Shown here in pieces: positions 17,765-27,030 of a stretch of DNA of 57,476 bases. The notes below the pieces were generated by a model that saw nothing but the letters and a program-made list of their open reading frames with translations, had not been told where the DNA came from and searched no databases. Both the position numbers and the translations under genes were made by a program. This DNA comes from JAVJSD01 sp040219575 (GTDB lineage: Bacteria; Planctomycetota; Planctomycetia; Pirellulales; Pirellulaceae): the NCBI GenBank assembly GCA_040219575.1, contig JAVJSD010000148.1:1-57476 (forward strand). The letters run 5' to 3'. Within the stretch, counting starts at the first letter, position 1. The number at the start of each line of letters is the position of its first letter.

Positions 17765-18975
17765 GGCCGAGACTGGCGCCCGGGCGGCCAAGCGCAAAAC
17801 CGATAGTAAACTTCCGCGGCCGCCTCCAACTGGTCGACCTCGAGGTACTCGTCCTTCGTATGCGCCTGGGCGATCGAACCGGGACCGAACACGACCGAAG
17901 GCACGCCGGCGGCGGCGGTCCGCGAGGCGTGCGTGCCGTAGGGAACTCCGACAGCCTGGTGCGGTCCGGCGACGTCGGTCACGCGCTCCAGCAGCGCTTC
18001 GGCCAGCCAGTGGTTGTCGTCGTCGGCCAGCGCGGGCCCTTCCAGCCAGGGCGTTTCGAACTGCACGTCGAAGTCGAGCCGCTCGGCGAGAAACTGCCGG
18101 ATGGGCGGAAGCACCGCCTGGCGGTCTTCGCCGGGAATCACCCGGCGGTCGACTTCGATGGCGCAGTCGTCGGGCACGATGTTCACACTGGCGCCCCCTT
18201 CGATGCGGCCCACGCTGAGCGTCGCGCCGCCGCACCGCGGATGCGGCGGAACCGTCCGCGTGAGCACGTCGGCGTACTCCTCGAGGCAGGTGACGACCCG
18301 CGCCATGCGGTAGATCGCGCTCACGCCCTGCGAGGGATCGCTGCTGTGACAGGCTCGGCCCGCGGTGCGGATGCGGAACCGCGTGGCGCCGCGATGGGCC
18401 ACCACCACGTCGAGGCCGGTCGGCTCGGCGATGACCGCGCCGTCGGGCGGCGTGGCGACCAGCCGCGATCGCCCGTCGGGCTCCTGCCAGTAGCGGACCA
18501 AGTCGGTGATGCCCAGCGAGGTCGACTCTTCGTCGCAGGTGCAACTCATCACAACGCTGGCCGCGCCGGCGGGTCGCTCGACCACCAGACGCCGAAAGGC
18601 GTACAGCATGGCGGCGAGTCCCCCCTTCACGTCCGACGCTCCGCGGCCGGCGATGCGGCCTTCCGCGACGCGCGGCTCGAAGGGAGGGATCGTCATGCCG
18701 TCGACCGGCACGGTGTCCTGGTGGGCGTCGAGCAGCAGCGTCAGCGGAGCGTCCGCCGCATCGTAACGGGCGATCACGTTCGCCCGGCCGGGCGCCGTTT
18801 CGATCCGTTCGTATTCCGCGCCGAACGACTGGAAGAACTTCACCAGCCAGTCGCTGAGCCGCCCCTCGTAATACTCCGGGCCGGTCAGATCGCGCCCCAT
18901 CGGATTCACGCTGGGAATCGCGATCAACTGACAGAGCAGATCCGTCACCGACTCGGGAGACCGAAATTCGTCCAT
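17761..18975 (-). CDS. M20 family metallopeptidase (ArgE/DapE-like)
   Basis: A 404-residue zinc amidohydrolase of the acetylornithine deacetylase / succinyl-diaminopimelate desuccinylase group. LLLDAHQDTVPVDG has the first His and Asp, GRGASDVKGGLAAML the bridging Asp, MSCTCDEESTS the catalytic and binding Glu, and AHTKDEYLEV the C-terminal His. The dimerisation domain lies between (about 195-310). Cytoplasmic, with no signal peptide. Amino-acid or peptide deacylation is likely, but the substrate cannot be read from sequence. TAGGAACTC precedes the ATG. The stop codon TAA is formed by the end of a family A repeat. Confidence 0.9.
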   Translation of the reverse strand: MDEFRSPESVTDLLCQLIAIPSVNPMGRDLTGPEYYEGRLSDWLVKFFQSFGAEYERIETAPGRANVIARYDAADAPLTLLLDAHQDTVPVDGMTIPPFEPRVAEGRIAGRGASDVKGGLAAMLYAFRRLVVERPAGAASVVMSCTCDEESTSLGITDLVRYWQEPDGRSRLVATPPDGAVIAEPTGLDVVVAHRGATRFRIRTAGRACHSSDPSQGVSAIYRMARVVTCLEEYADVLTRTVPPHPRCGGATLSVGRIEGGASVNIVPDDCAIEVDRRVIPGEDRQAVLPPIRQFLAERLDFDVQFETPWLEGPALADDDNHWLAEALLERVTDVAGPHQAVGVPYGTHASRTAAAGVPSVVFGPGSIAQAHTKDEYLEVDQLEAAAEVYYRFCAWPPGRQSRP

Positions 18976-19009
18976 GAGTTCCTACCGTCACACGGGACAA
19001 AGAACAACA

Positions 19010-19150
19010 AACCGCTGATCAACGCGAATCAATCAAGAACAACCTGTAGCGGAAGTCGCCAGACTTCCGACAGCCAACGAAATCCTCGGAACTCTGGCGA
19101 GTTCCGCTACGGCATTCCCATTAGCGTGTCATCAGCGCCGATCAGCGGTT
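19010..19150. repeat. Inverted-repeat family C, copy 1, with a family A copy nested inside
   Basis: AACCGCTGATC at 19010-19020 is the exact reverse complement of GATCAGCGGTT at 19140-19150. The family A copy at 19046-19110 sits in the middle. Confidence 0.7.
19046..19110. repeat. Double-hairpin palindrome, family A copy 2
   Basis: GTAGCGGAAGTCGCCAGACTTCCG ... CGGAACTCTGGCGAGTTCCG then CTAC, almost identical to copy 1. It ends 54 bp from the stop of the PIG-L gene. Confidence 0.92.
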
Positions 19151-19163
19151 CCGCCTTTTCTTC

Positions 19164-20087
19164 CTACTTCTCGTCGCCGAAGAACGGAAACAACTGCCGG
19201 ATCTCCGCCGGAGTCGGCTGGCGGCCGTATTCGCAGACTTCAAAGGCCTCGGCGTACTTCACGTCCTTGGCGCGGTCGACGCCGTACCACCTCGCCAGCG
19301 CCTCGCGAAAGCGATTCGCTTCGCCGCTGGCCCGACGATCCCAACGTTCGCGAAGCCACGCGCGGCGCAACTCGGGTTGCGACGCGGGAGGCACGCCTGC
19401 CATCTTCTCGGCGCTGCCCAGCGCGCCGCCCTCAAACGTCTGCGACTCGAGCGCCATCAGCGCGTCGACCTTTTGTTCGAACACGTCGTCGATCGCCACG
19501 GCGATGTCGGCCTGGAACGGGTAGGGCTTCTTGAAGCCGTCGCTGGAGTAGAGGAAGACCGGGTTCTTTTTCAACTCCGGTGTGTCCGGGCAGAAGAACG
19601 GCACGGTGACCATGAACGCCGCGTCCTGCACCAGCACGCCGACGTAGCGATGATCCGGGTGATAGTCCCAGGGGCGATGCGCGATGACGATGTCGGCGTT
19701 CCAGTCGCGAATCAGCCGCGTGATCGTGCGGCGGTTCTCCAGCGTGGGCATCAGCTCGCCGTCGTGGATGTCGAGCACCTGCGACTCCACTCCCAGCCGC
19801 TTGGCGACCAGGGCCGACTCGGCCGTCCGCCGCTTGGCGAGCGCCCCGCCCGACATCTGCCAGTGGCCGATGTCGCCGTTGGTGACAGAGACGAGCTTCA
19901 CGTGGTGGCCTTGCTTGGCCCACAGCGCGGCCGTCCCGCCGCTTTTGTACTCCGCGTCGTCGGGATGAGCGCCGAAGCAGATGATCCGCAGCTTGCCGTC
20001 GTCCTCGGCGTCTTTGGTTTCGGCCCGGAGCATCTGCGGCGCGAGCAGCATGCCGACCACGGGCAACAGAAGGGCGAGTCGTTTCAT
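19164..20087 (-). CDS. PIG-L family deacetylase (LmbE-like), secreted
   Basis: A 307-residue zinc deacetylase of the PIG-L/LmbE family. The metal motif AHPDDAE appears early (about residues 36-42), followed by VSVTNGDIGHWQMSGG and the downstream His block HRPWDYHPDHRYVGVL. It starts with a Sec signal (LALLLPVVGMLLAPQMLRA), unlike the cytoplasmic BshB/MshB enzymes, so it probably acts on N-acetyl groups of extracellular sugars or glycolipids. It is flanked by a sulfatase and an M20 peptidase on the same strand, each separated by more than 75 bp. Confidence 0.9.
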   Translation of the reverse strand: MKRLALLLPVVGMLLAPQMLRAETKDAEDDGKLRIICFGAHPDDAEYKSGGTAALWAKQGHHVKLVSVTNGDIGHWQMSGGALAKRRTAESALVAKRLGVESQVLDIHDGELMPTLENRRTITRLIRDWNADIVIAHRPWDYHPDHRYVGVLVQDAAFMVTVPFFCPDTPELKKNPVFLYSSDGFKKPYPFQADIAVAIDDVFEQKVDALMALESQTFEGGALGSAEKMAGVPPASQPELRRAWLRERWDRRASGEANRFREALARWYGVDRAKDVKYAEAFEVCEYGRQPTPAEIRQLFPFFGDEK

Positions 20088-20165
20088 GGAGAGGGTTCCT
20101 CGAGTTGGGGCCGGGGCGGGGGGGGACGCGACATTGCGAAGTCGGCCAGTCGTGGCGGGACGCCG

Positions 20166-21587
20166 CTATTCTACGGGCTTGCCGAGCGGCTTGCGAACCT
20201 GTTGCAGTGCTTGTTGTAGTTTGCGGCGCGCGGCGCTGGCGGCCTCGCTGTCGGTTTCCGGCGAAAGGGGATGCTCTTCACGCAGGTCGCGCGGCACTTC
20301 GAACAGGCGGCCGTCGTCGTAGAGCTTGAACCGCTTGTCGCGGATGAATTGGCGCTTGCTGAATTTGTCCTTGTCCCAGCCTGGTTGCGGGTCGAAGTGG
20401 CAGAAGATCCACTCCCGCGGTTCTCCCGACTCGCCCATCAGTTGCGGGAAGAAACTGCGGCCGTCGATCGCCGCGCCCTCGCCGAGCGGCCGGCCCGCCG
20501 CTTCCAGCACGGTCGGCAGAAAGTCGGTGGAATCGATTAGATCGTCGCAGACGCCCGGTGCGATGCGGCCCTTCCAGCGGACGATCAGCGGGACGTGCGT
20601 CCCCGCGTCGGTCGTCGAACCTTTGCCGCCGTCGACGTCGCCGAAGATCGTCTCTGAAACCACGCGGCGATCGGTGCCGTTGTCGGCGTAGTAGAGGATC
20701 AGCGTCTTCTCTCCCAGACCGAGATCGTCGACGGCTTCGACCACGCGGCCCACCACTTCGTCCATGTAGGCGACCATGTCGGGGAAGTACTTGGTGTCGC
20801 CGCCGGTGGTGCCCAGCGGCGGGTGCATCTTCTCTTCGATCCCCCAGTCGTCGCTGCGGGGAGTCGGCACGAACGGCCAGTGCGGCAGTGTCATCGGATA
20901 GTACACGAAGAAGGGCCGGTCTCCGTCCTTGTGCTCTTTCATGAAATCGCGAATGAACTCCACCCACACGTCTTCCCCGTAGCGGCCTCTTGTGTCGGTG
21001 CGGAACTTGCCGTTCTCGTTAATGACGGGATCGGCGTAGCGCGGCCCCTTGAGTTCGGTGTGGCCCGTATGCCACAGCGAGTATTCGTCGAAACCTGCGT
21101 CGCCCACCTTCATCCCCTTGCCGCGCCGCTTGTCGGCGCCGGGATAGTCGGGCGGATCGTAGCTCTGCAGTTGCCACTTGCCGGCGATGCAGGTGGCGTA
21201 GCCCGCCTCTTGCATGTAATGGCCGATCGTCTTGGCATTCGGATCGAGGCAGCCGAAATAGAGCCAATTGCGATGGTTGTAGAGACCGGTCATCAACTGC
21301 ACGCGCGTGTTGGTGCACAACGGTTGGGCGTAGGCCTGCGTGAAACGCAATCCTTCCGCGGCCAGTTGGTCGAGTCGCGGCGTGCGATAGCTCGTGCCGC
21401 CGTAGCAGTTCAATCCTTCGACGCCCAGGTCGTCGGCCATGATCAGCACAATGTTCGGACGCCCCGCGCGTTCGGCCCCCGCCGACGTGGCTTGCATCCC
21501 CGGGATCGCCAGCGCGACGGCCGTCACGACCAGCGTCAGCACGCCGAGCCGGCGGCCATTAGGTTTTCTTGACAACAGGGAACGCAC
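20166..21587 (-). CDS. Secreted S1-type sulfatase with atypical CTNTR activation motif
   Basis: 473 residues from a GTG start with a good AGGAGGTG ribosome-binding site. A Sec signal ends near residue 38. Metal-site PNIVLIMADDLG (45-56) is intact, and the late block LILYYADNGTD supplies the other Asp/Asn ligands. The formylglycine motif is CTNTR (91-95) where CxPxR is usual, and the neighbouring GKWH motif is GKWQ (136-139). The Cys and Arg are kept, so maturation may still work, but the missing Pro and His cast doubt on standard sulfatase activity. The substrate would be a sulfated polysaccharide. Confidence 0.88.
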   Translation of the reverse strand: MRSLLSRKPNGRRLGVLTLVVTAVALAIPGMQATSAGAERAGRPNIVLIMADDLGVEGLNCYGGTSYRTPRLDQLAAEGLRFTQAYAQPLCTNTRVQLMTGLYNHRNWLYFGCLDPNAKTIGHYMQEAGYATCIAGKWQLQSYDPPDYPGADKRRGKGMKVGDAGFDEYSLWHTGHTELKGPRYADPVINENGKFRTDTRGRYGEDVWVEFIRDFMKEHKDGDRPFFVYYPMTLPHWPFVPTPRSDDWGIEEKMHPPLGTTGGDTKYFPDMVAYMDEVVGRVVEAVDDLGLGEKTLILYYADNGTDRRVVSETIFGDVDGGKGSTTDAGTHVPLIVRWKGRIAPGVCDDLIDSTDFLPTVLEAAGRPLGEGAAIDGRSFFPQLMGESGEPREWIFCHFDPQPGWDKDKFSKRQFIRDKRFKLYDDGRLFEVPRDLREEHPLSPETDSEAASAARRKLQQALQQVRKPLGKPVE

Positions 21588-21669
21588 GACAGGACACCTC
21601 CTGAAATCTGAGCGGGGTCGCGAGCGGAAACCACGCTTCGTCTGGAAACGGCACGTGGCAAATCGACTT

Positions 21670-21732
21670 GTCGCGGAACTCGTGAGAGTTCCTCTCTTTC
21701 AATGCCGTCGGAAGTCTCACGACTTCCGCTAC
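21670..21732. repeat. Double-hairpin palindrome, family A copy 3 (GTGA/TCAC loop type)
   Basis: GTCGCGGAACTCGTGAGAGTTCC ... GGAAGTCTCACGACTTCC then GCTAC. The stems match the other copies, but the two loops are GTGA and TCAC. Confidence 0.85.
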
Positions 21733-21890
21733 GAAGTTCCCGGACAAAACCTGGCTGGCACGCGAGCCAAGTCGTCAAGAATGCGACAGAGCGCTTCTTC
21801 GGCCTGAAACCTCAGGAACGGGAAGCTGGCCTTGGGCCTCATTTTGGTTGCCACGTACACGAGCGTCAATCGTCGGCCTGCACTGATGTA

Positions 21891-21953
21891 CGCTGATCAG
21901 ACGCGAACGCCGGAAGATTCAGATTGTTTAGCGCCCATTCGCGCCGATCAGCG
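21891..21953. repeat. Inverted-repeat family C, copy 2
   Basis: CGCTGATC..CGCGAA at 21891-21907 faces TTCGCG..GATCAGCG at 21938-21953. It shares the CGCTGATC core with 19010-19150. Confidence 0.6.
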
Positions 21954-22012
21954 GTTCGCCTGCCTTTGATTTTGGGTTCTGTCCTTTCCGGGCAGTCTAC
22001 TTCCGAATCCGC

Positions 22013-22990
22013 TCAGGGGACGAACTCGATATCCAGAATCTGTGCGTCGCCATCGGCCGCCGACGGCGTCCACACCCGGCCGTCGGTCGAGAAGCTGAAC
22101 TGACCTCGGCTGCAGCCGATGAACAACCCCCCGCCGAAGGCGATCCGCGAGGGCACGCGCGGCGACCATGCCTTCCACATGATCCCGTCGGGCGACATGT
22201 AACCGACGCGCGGTCCGATGGCGATGAATTGGCTGCCGGTCCAGATCACGTTGCGCAGCTCCTCCGACGCCTCACCGACGGCGCGGTGCTCCCATGTCAC
22301 GCCGTCGACGCTTGATTCGCGCAGGCCATGCGTGCCGACGAGGACGAAACGCCCACCGCCGAAGGCGATATCGCGTGGCACGAGTCCTCCGGCGGTCTTG
22401 GTATTCGTCCACGCTTTCGCGTTGGTCGACGTGGTCGTGTAGCCGACTTGTGCTTCCTGCTCCGTCATCCAGCCGATGGCGGTGAATCGTCCGTCGCCGT
22501 AGGCGATGCGTCGCCCGCTGACGGTGTTGTTTCGCACCGGCGGCGACCAGTCGCGGCCGTTGCGCGAGTGCAGCGAACGCTGATAGCCGACCGCCACGAA
22601 CATGCCGCCGCCGTAGACCACATCGCCGAGCCACTGCCGCTCGGGCCGAATTTCCTTCCAGCGGCTTCCGTCGCGCGATGTGAGGATGTGTGAACCGACG
22701 GCGACAATCACGCCGTCGCCCTGTGCGACTCCTCGCAGCAAGTACGCCTTTTCGCTTTCTCCCTGGGGAACCTCGACCTGCTGATCATTGCGCCACGTTT
22801 TCCCGTCGGAAGACACAACGCGTCGCAAGCGGTATCCCACGGCCACAAATCCGGGGGAAAATGCCTCCACGCGTTCGGAAGCCGGCGGCGTTTCACCGCG
22901 CGTCGTGTGGCAATGCAGTGTGACGCCGACGTGCGTGGACAGCACCAGCAGCCAGAATGAATTGGCAGGTCGCCAAAAGGCACCGTACAT
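22013..22990 (-). CDS. Exported beta-propeller-like repeat protein (sialidase/photosystem-stability-factor-like repeats)
   Basis: 325 residues from the ATG at 22990, preferred over upstream starts because AGGGAG stands about 10 bp upstream and a hydrophobic leader follows (FWLLVLSTHVGVTLHC). The protein repeats a unit of the form 'YGGGMFVAVGYQRSLHSRNGRDW', seen at least six times with variants such as FGGGRFVLVGTHGL and FGGGLFIGCSRG. This ~40-residue pattern is that of Asp-box/BNR-type propellers. Catalytic residues of sialidases are not evident, so a binding role is more likely. No operon partner. Confidence 0.72.
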   Translation of the reverse strand: MYGAFWRPANSFWLLVLSTHVGVTLHCHTTRGETPPASERVEAFSPGFVAVGYRLRRVVSSDGKTWRNDQQVEVPQGESEKAYLLRGVAQGDGVIVAVGSHILTSRDGSRWKEIRPERQWLGDVVYGGGMFVAVGYQRSLHSRNGRDWSPPVRNNTVSGRRIAYGDGRFTAIGWMTEQEAQVGYTTTSTNAKAWTNTKTAGGLVPRDIAFGGGRFVLVGTHGLRESSVDGVTWEHRAVGEASEELRNVIWTGSQFIAIGPRVGYMSPDGIMWKAWSPRVPSRIAFGGGLFIGCSRGQFSFSTDGRVWTPSAADGDAQILDIEFVP

Positions 22991-23410
22991 ACGTACCACT
23001 CCCTGATCGGATGCCCAGCTTGCCAGGCGATCATCCGCGGAACGGGGCGAGAATACAATCAGATTCCCGTCAACTTGTCCGCCGAACGACGAATGTCGTC
23101 CAGCAACGCAGCGCGCGCGTCCAACCCGCCGCGCGATTCGTACGAGCGACGACCGGTGATCGATCGGTGGAGATCGGTCAGGCATGTGGGACCTCGTGCT
23201 GAGCGAATTCTCCGTCTTTGCGACCGAGAAACAACCCTCAGGAGGGGTGTCAGGACGGTTTTCAAGTGGTCACAATGGTGGTTGTCGCATCAACCTCTGT
23301 TGGTTTGACGCCAACCTTCCAATCGACCGCACCGCCCCAACGTCGTTTCCCGCCCGGCTTTCCCCCCCTTTCCCACGCCGCCTCGCCGGGCGAACCATTA
23401 TGGGCACGTC
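22991..23410. other. Divergent intergenic region, nothing recognised
   Basis: 420 bp between the divergent genes at 22990 and 23411. A minus-strand frame stays open to 23185 but its start lacks support. It presumably contains both promoters; I see no clear operator or RNA. Confidence 0.4.
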
Positions 23411-24289
23411 ATGGCATCCGCCCGCGATTGCCAAATTCGATTCTTCACAATCCCTGCCGCACCCGCGGTCGCCGGGATCCTCGTGTTCTTGGCGCTGGCG
23501 GCAACCGCCCGAGTAGGACGCGCGGAGGGTTGCGTGGTGGTGCCGAGTCGGCATCCCTGGGGGGCGTTCGAGGTTGGCTCGTGGAAGAAGGTGAAGGTCG
23601 TCACCACCACCTTCGGCGACAAGCAACGCAAGCTGGGGGAGCGCGTGACCGAGACCAAGACGACGCTGGTCGACGTTGATCGCGAGAGTTACACGCTGCG
23701 GGTCGAGGCGGTGGTGATCGTGGCCGGCCGGCGATTCGAGTCGGCGCCGCGATTCGTGCGCCGCGGATTCGACGGCGAAGGCGACGACGACGTGGTTTCC
23801 TACGAGGATACGACCTCGGAGACGCTGACGATCGGTCAGCAGCGGATCCCCAGCCGGATTCAGAAGATCGTGTCGCAACGGGGCGACACGCAACGCGTCA
23901 GCACCGTTCACTTCAGCGGCGACGTCTCGCCGTTCGTGCTCCGAAAGCGGACGGTCTCCATCGACAGCAAAACGAATTCTCGGCTGGGCGAAACCCTGCT
24001 CGACGTGATTGAAATGGCGATGCCGCGCAGGGTGCTCTCGCAGCGACGGCTCGTCTCGGAAATCAAGACCGTGCATACTCACCCCGGCGGTCGCTCGGAA
24101 ACGACCGAGTACTACACGCCGGAAGTGCCCGGCGGCGTGGTCGAGCATGAATCGAGCGAGTTCGACAAGAATGGCCGCCTCACGCAATCGAGCACGCTGC
24201 AACTCGTCGGTTACGGCCTTGGTGACGGCGACGTTCGGGAAGATCACCGTCCGCGGTTTTTTCGCCTGTTCCGAAAACGACGTCGCTAG
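23411..24289 (+). CDS. Secreted protein of unknown function
   Basis: 292 residues with a Sec signal (IPAAPAVAGILVFLALAATARVG, about 14-36, then GRAEG). The mature part is rich in beta-forming Thr/Val/Arg and contains VGSWKKVKVVTTTFGDKQ, a pattern seen in planctomycete exported proteins that measure or alter lipid-like substrates, but I do not recognise a named family. It ends in a basic tail FFRLFRKRRR. 120 bp separate it from the next gene on the same strand. Confidence 0.7.
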   Translation: MASARDCQIRFFTIPAAPAVAGILVFLALAATARVGRAEGCVVVPSRHPWGAFEVGSWKKVKVVTTTFGDKQRKLGERVTETKTTLVDVDRESYTLRVEAVVIVAGRRFESAPRFVRRGFDGEGDDDVVSYEDTTSETLTIGQQRIPSRIQKIVSQRGDTQRVSTVHFSGDVSPFVLRKRTVSIDSKTNSRLGETLLDVIEMAMPRRVLSQRRLVSEIKTVHTHPGGRSETTEYYTPEVPGGVVEHESSEFDKNGRLTQSSTLQLVGYGLGDGDVREDHRPRFFRLFRKRRR

Positions 24290-24409
24290 GCTACAAAGGC
24301 GGCACCACCGCGGCACGTGGCCGCGGGAGATGCGAGAAGCGGCGCGGGCGTGAGGACGAACGACGCGGCGCATGGCGGTTCGCGAACATCTTACGGAAGT
24401 GAGTCACGA

Positions 24410-26896
24410 ATGCGGCACATCGTCTTGCTCGGATGGTCGGCGGTGATTTTGCCCCTCGCCCTCGCGCCGGCGGCGCATTCGGCGACGGAGACGGTTCTGC
24501 CCCCGGCCGATCGACGCTTTCAGGAGTCGGCCAGCGAGGAGGTCCCGGCCTTTGACCGGCATGTGTTGCCGCTGTTGGGACGATTGGGCTGCAACGGTCG
24601 GGCTTGCCACGGCTCATTCCAGGGACAGGGCGGATTCCGCCTTTCGCTGTTCGGCTACGATTTCGACGCCGATCATTTGGCGCTGACGGACGAATCCTCC
24701 GGCCGCGTTGATCTCGGCGATCCCGCCGAAAGCCTCATACTGCAGAAACCCACGCTCGCCACCGATCACGGCGGGGGCCGATTGATCGAACCCGGCGGTT
24801 GGCAGTATCGCCTGCTGCGGCGCTGGATCGAGTCCGGCGCGCCGCCTCGGGCGGAAGACGCGGCCGCCTTCGACCGGTTGGAGGTCGAACCCCGCGAAAC
24901 GGTCTTCCGCAAACTCGGCGAGAAGGTGCAGTTGCGGGTCGTCGCCCATTGGAGCGACGGCGCCCGGGAGGACGTTACGCCGCTGTGTCGCTTCCGCACC
25001 AACGACGAATCCGTGGCCGTCGTCAGCGATTCCGGTGAGATCACCGCCGTCGGCAAGGGCGATACGCACGTTATCGCATTCTACGACAACGGCACGTTGG
25101 GCGCCGGCGTGATGCTGCCCGTCTCGGATCAGCACGCTGAGAATTTTCCTGCAGTGAAGGCGCCGACAAAGATCGATCAACTGGTGACGGCGAAGCTGCG
25201 CAAGCTCGGAATCGTGCCGGCCGAACTTTGCACCGACGCCGAATTCCTGAGGCGGGTGAGCCTCGACATGACCGGCACGCTGCCGACGCCGGAAGCCATT
25301 GAGTCGTTCCTGGCGGATGCGTCGTCCGACAAGCGAGAGCGGAAGATCGAGGAGTTGCTTCAGCATCCGGGTTACGCCGCCTGGTGGACGACGCGACTGT
25401 GCGACTTCACCGGCAACAGTGAAGAAAATCTCCCCGTCGGCGGAGAACAGTCGATGCGTCCGGCCAAGTCGCGGCAGTGGTACGACTGGTTGCATCGACG
25501 CGTGGCGGAGAACCGCCCCTACGACGAGATCGTGGAGAACCTGGTCGTGGCCGTCAGTCGTCGGCCCGGTCAAACCGACGAAGAGTACTTCCAGGAGATG
25601 ACCGCCTACTTCCGGGACGAGAATCCGGCCGACTTCACCGAGCGTGAGACGATGCCGTACTTCTGGTCGCGGGGGCGTTTCACACCGCCGCAAACGCTCC
25701 GCTTCAGCTACGCCTTTTTGGGCATTCGTCTGGAGTGCGCCGAGTGCCACAAGCATCCCTACGACCAGTGGACCAAGGACGACTTCGACCAGTTTAAGGC
25801 GTTCTTCGACGGCATCAACTTCACCAACGCCGCCCGCAAGAGCAGCCAGGAGATGAAAGAGGAGTTGGGCCTCACCGCCGATCAGGACAGCGGGCAGTAC
25901 AAGTCGCTGTTTCTGAAACTGGCCAAGAGCGGGACGATCGTCCCCTGGATGGAAGTGACCGCGCCTTCGCCCGCGCGGCAACAGGCGCTCCGAAAACGAC
26001 AAGCGAAAGTCACCGGCCGCGTCCTCACGCCCAAGCTGCTCGGCGGCGACGAGGTGCTGGCCGAGGAGTACGCCGACCCGCGGCAACCGCTGATGGACTG
26101 GCTGCGCGAAAAGGACAATCCCTACTTCGCCCGGGCGCTGGTCAATCGCGTGTGGGCGGACTACTTCGGCGTGGGCATCGTCGATCCGCCAGACGATATG
26201 AACCTCGCCAACCCTGCCAGCAACGAACCGCTGCTCGCCTATCTGGCGGAGTCGTTCGTGGCCAGCGGCTATGACCTGCAGCAACTGCACCGCGAAATCA
26301 CCACCAGCCACACCTACCAGCGCAGTTGGCGGATCAACGAAACCAACGCCAAGGATCAGCGGAATTACAGCCACGCCCTGGTGCGCCGCTTGCCAGCCGA
26401 GGTCGCCTATGACGCGCTGGTGCACGCGACTTCGGTCGCCGACCAAATGCAGTCGATGCATCACGATGCGGCCATGGTGCAGGATCGGGCGATCGGCTTC
26501 GCCGGCAGCCAACCGCGGTACGGCGGCAAGTACGCCTTGCAGTTGTTCGGCAAACCGCCGCGTGAAGTGAACTGCGACTGCGAGCGGTCGGCCGAACCGA
26601 GCCTGCTGCAAACGGTTTACCTGCGCAACGACGCGGAGGTCGGCGCCCTGATCGATCGCCGCGACGGCTGGCTCAAAACGTTCGAAGGTGCTGGGAAGAA
26701 CCGTTCCTCGGCTGTCGAGATTGATGACGAGGACTTCCTGCGAGCATGCTACTTGCGAACGTTATGCCGCCCGCCGACCGAGCAGGAAGCCGCCGCCGCC
26801 CTCGAGCATCTGGCGCGGGCCGAGTCGCCCCAAGCCGGCCGGCGCGACCTGTTGTGGGCCCTGCTCAACACGAAAGAATTTCTACTGAACCATTAG
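24410..26896 (+). CDS. DUF1549/DUF1553 protein with CX4CH motif and Ig-like (BIG2) domain
   Basis: 828 residues from the ATG at 24410, which directly precedes a Sec signal (IVLLGWSAVILPLALAPAAHS) and follows GGAAGTGAG. The N-terminal LGCNGRACHGSFQG contains CX4CH (61-67), the variant haem motif of this family, followed by a Gly-rich FRLSLFGYD. A BIG2-like Ig domain (about 155-240, AVVSDSGEITAVGKGDTHV) precedes DUF1549 (about 255-470) and DUF1553 (about 560-820). This second architecture differs from the gene at 13373 in lacking the discoidin-like insert. A DUF1501 partner follows 134 bp downstream, with a family B repeat between. Confidence 0.92.
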   Translation: MRHIVLLGWSAVILPLALAPAAHSATETVLPPADRRFQESASEEVPAFDRHVLPLLGRLGCNGRACHGSFQGQGGFRLSLFGYDFDADHLALTDESSGRVDLGDPAESLILQKPTLATDHGGGRLIEPGGWQYRLLRRWIESGAPPRAEDAAAFDRLEVEPRETVFRKLGEKVQLRVVAHWSDGAREDVTPLCRFRTNDESVAVVSDSGEITAVGKGDTHVIAFYDNGTLGAGVMLPVSDQHAENFPAVKAPTKIDQLVTAKLRKLGIVPAELCTDAEFLRRVSLDMTGTLPTPEAIESFLADASSDKRERKIEELLQHPGYAAWWTTRLCDFTGNSEENLPVGGEQSMRPAKSRQWYDWLHRRVAENRPYDEIVENLVVAVSRRPGQTDEEYFQEMTAYFRDENPADFTERETMPYFWSRGRFTPPQTLRFSYAFLGIRLECAECHKHPYDQWTKDDFDQFKAFFDGINFTNAARKSSQEMKEELGLTADQDSGQYKSLFLKLAKSGTIVPWMEVTAPSPARQQALRKRQAKVTGRVLTPKLLGGDEVLAEEYADPRQPLMDWLREKDNPYFARALVNRVWADYFGVGIVDPPDDMNLANPASNEPLLAYLAESFVASGYDLQQLHREITTSHTYQRSWRINETNAKDQRNYSHALVRRLPAEVAYDALVHATSVADQMQSMHHDAAMVQDRAIGFAGSQPRYGGKYALQLFGKPPREVNCDCERSAEPSLLQTVYLRNDAEVGALIDRRDGWLKTFEGAGKNRSSAVEIDDEDFLRACYLRTLCRPPTEQEAAAALEHLARAESPQAGRRDLLWALLNTKEFLLNH

Positions 26897-26902
26897 AAAG
26901 TC

Positions 26903-26981
26903 GTAGGGCGGCCTTCCAGACTGCCCGTGTACTTGGCTGACCGGTGCCTGGTTGACTTGGCAGGCAAGATGCCTGCCCTAC
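26903..26981. repeat. Intergenic inverted-repeat family B, copy 2
   Basis: Begins GTAGGGCGGCCTTCCAGACT and ends GGCAGGCAAGATGCCTGCCC then TAC. It lies 6 bp after the stop of the DUF1549/DUF1553 gene. Confidence 0.7.
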
Positions 26982-27030
26982 TTCGTGCATCGCAGCGCTC
27001 GACATCCCTCACCCCGCAAAGAATCGTCCC

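Larger units (their letters stand above)
21588..22012. other. Repeat-bearing intergenic region
   Basis: 425 bp without a supported gene. It holds the ribosome-binding site of the sulfatase (21594-21602), a family A repeat (21670-21732) and a family C inverted repeat (21891-21953). Confidence 0.6.

Noticed and set aside
16172..19000. 942-residue minus-strand frame joining the ceramidase-like gene to an upstream extension
   Set aside because: The upstream part overlaps the M20 peptidase in another frame and is Arg-rich nonsense. The ATG at 17617 with its ribosome-binding site and signal peptide is the real start.
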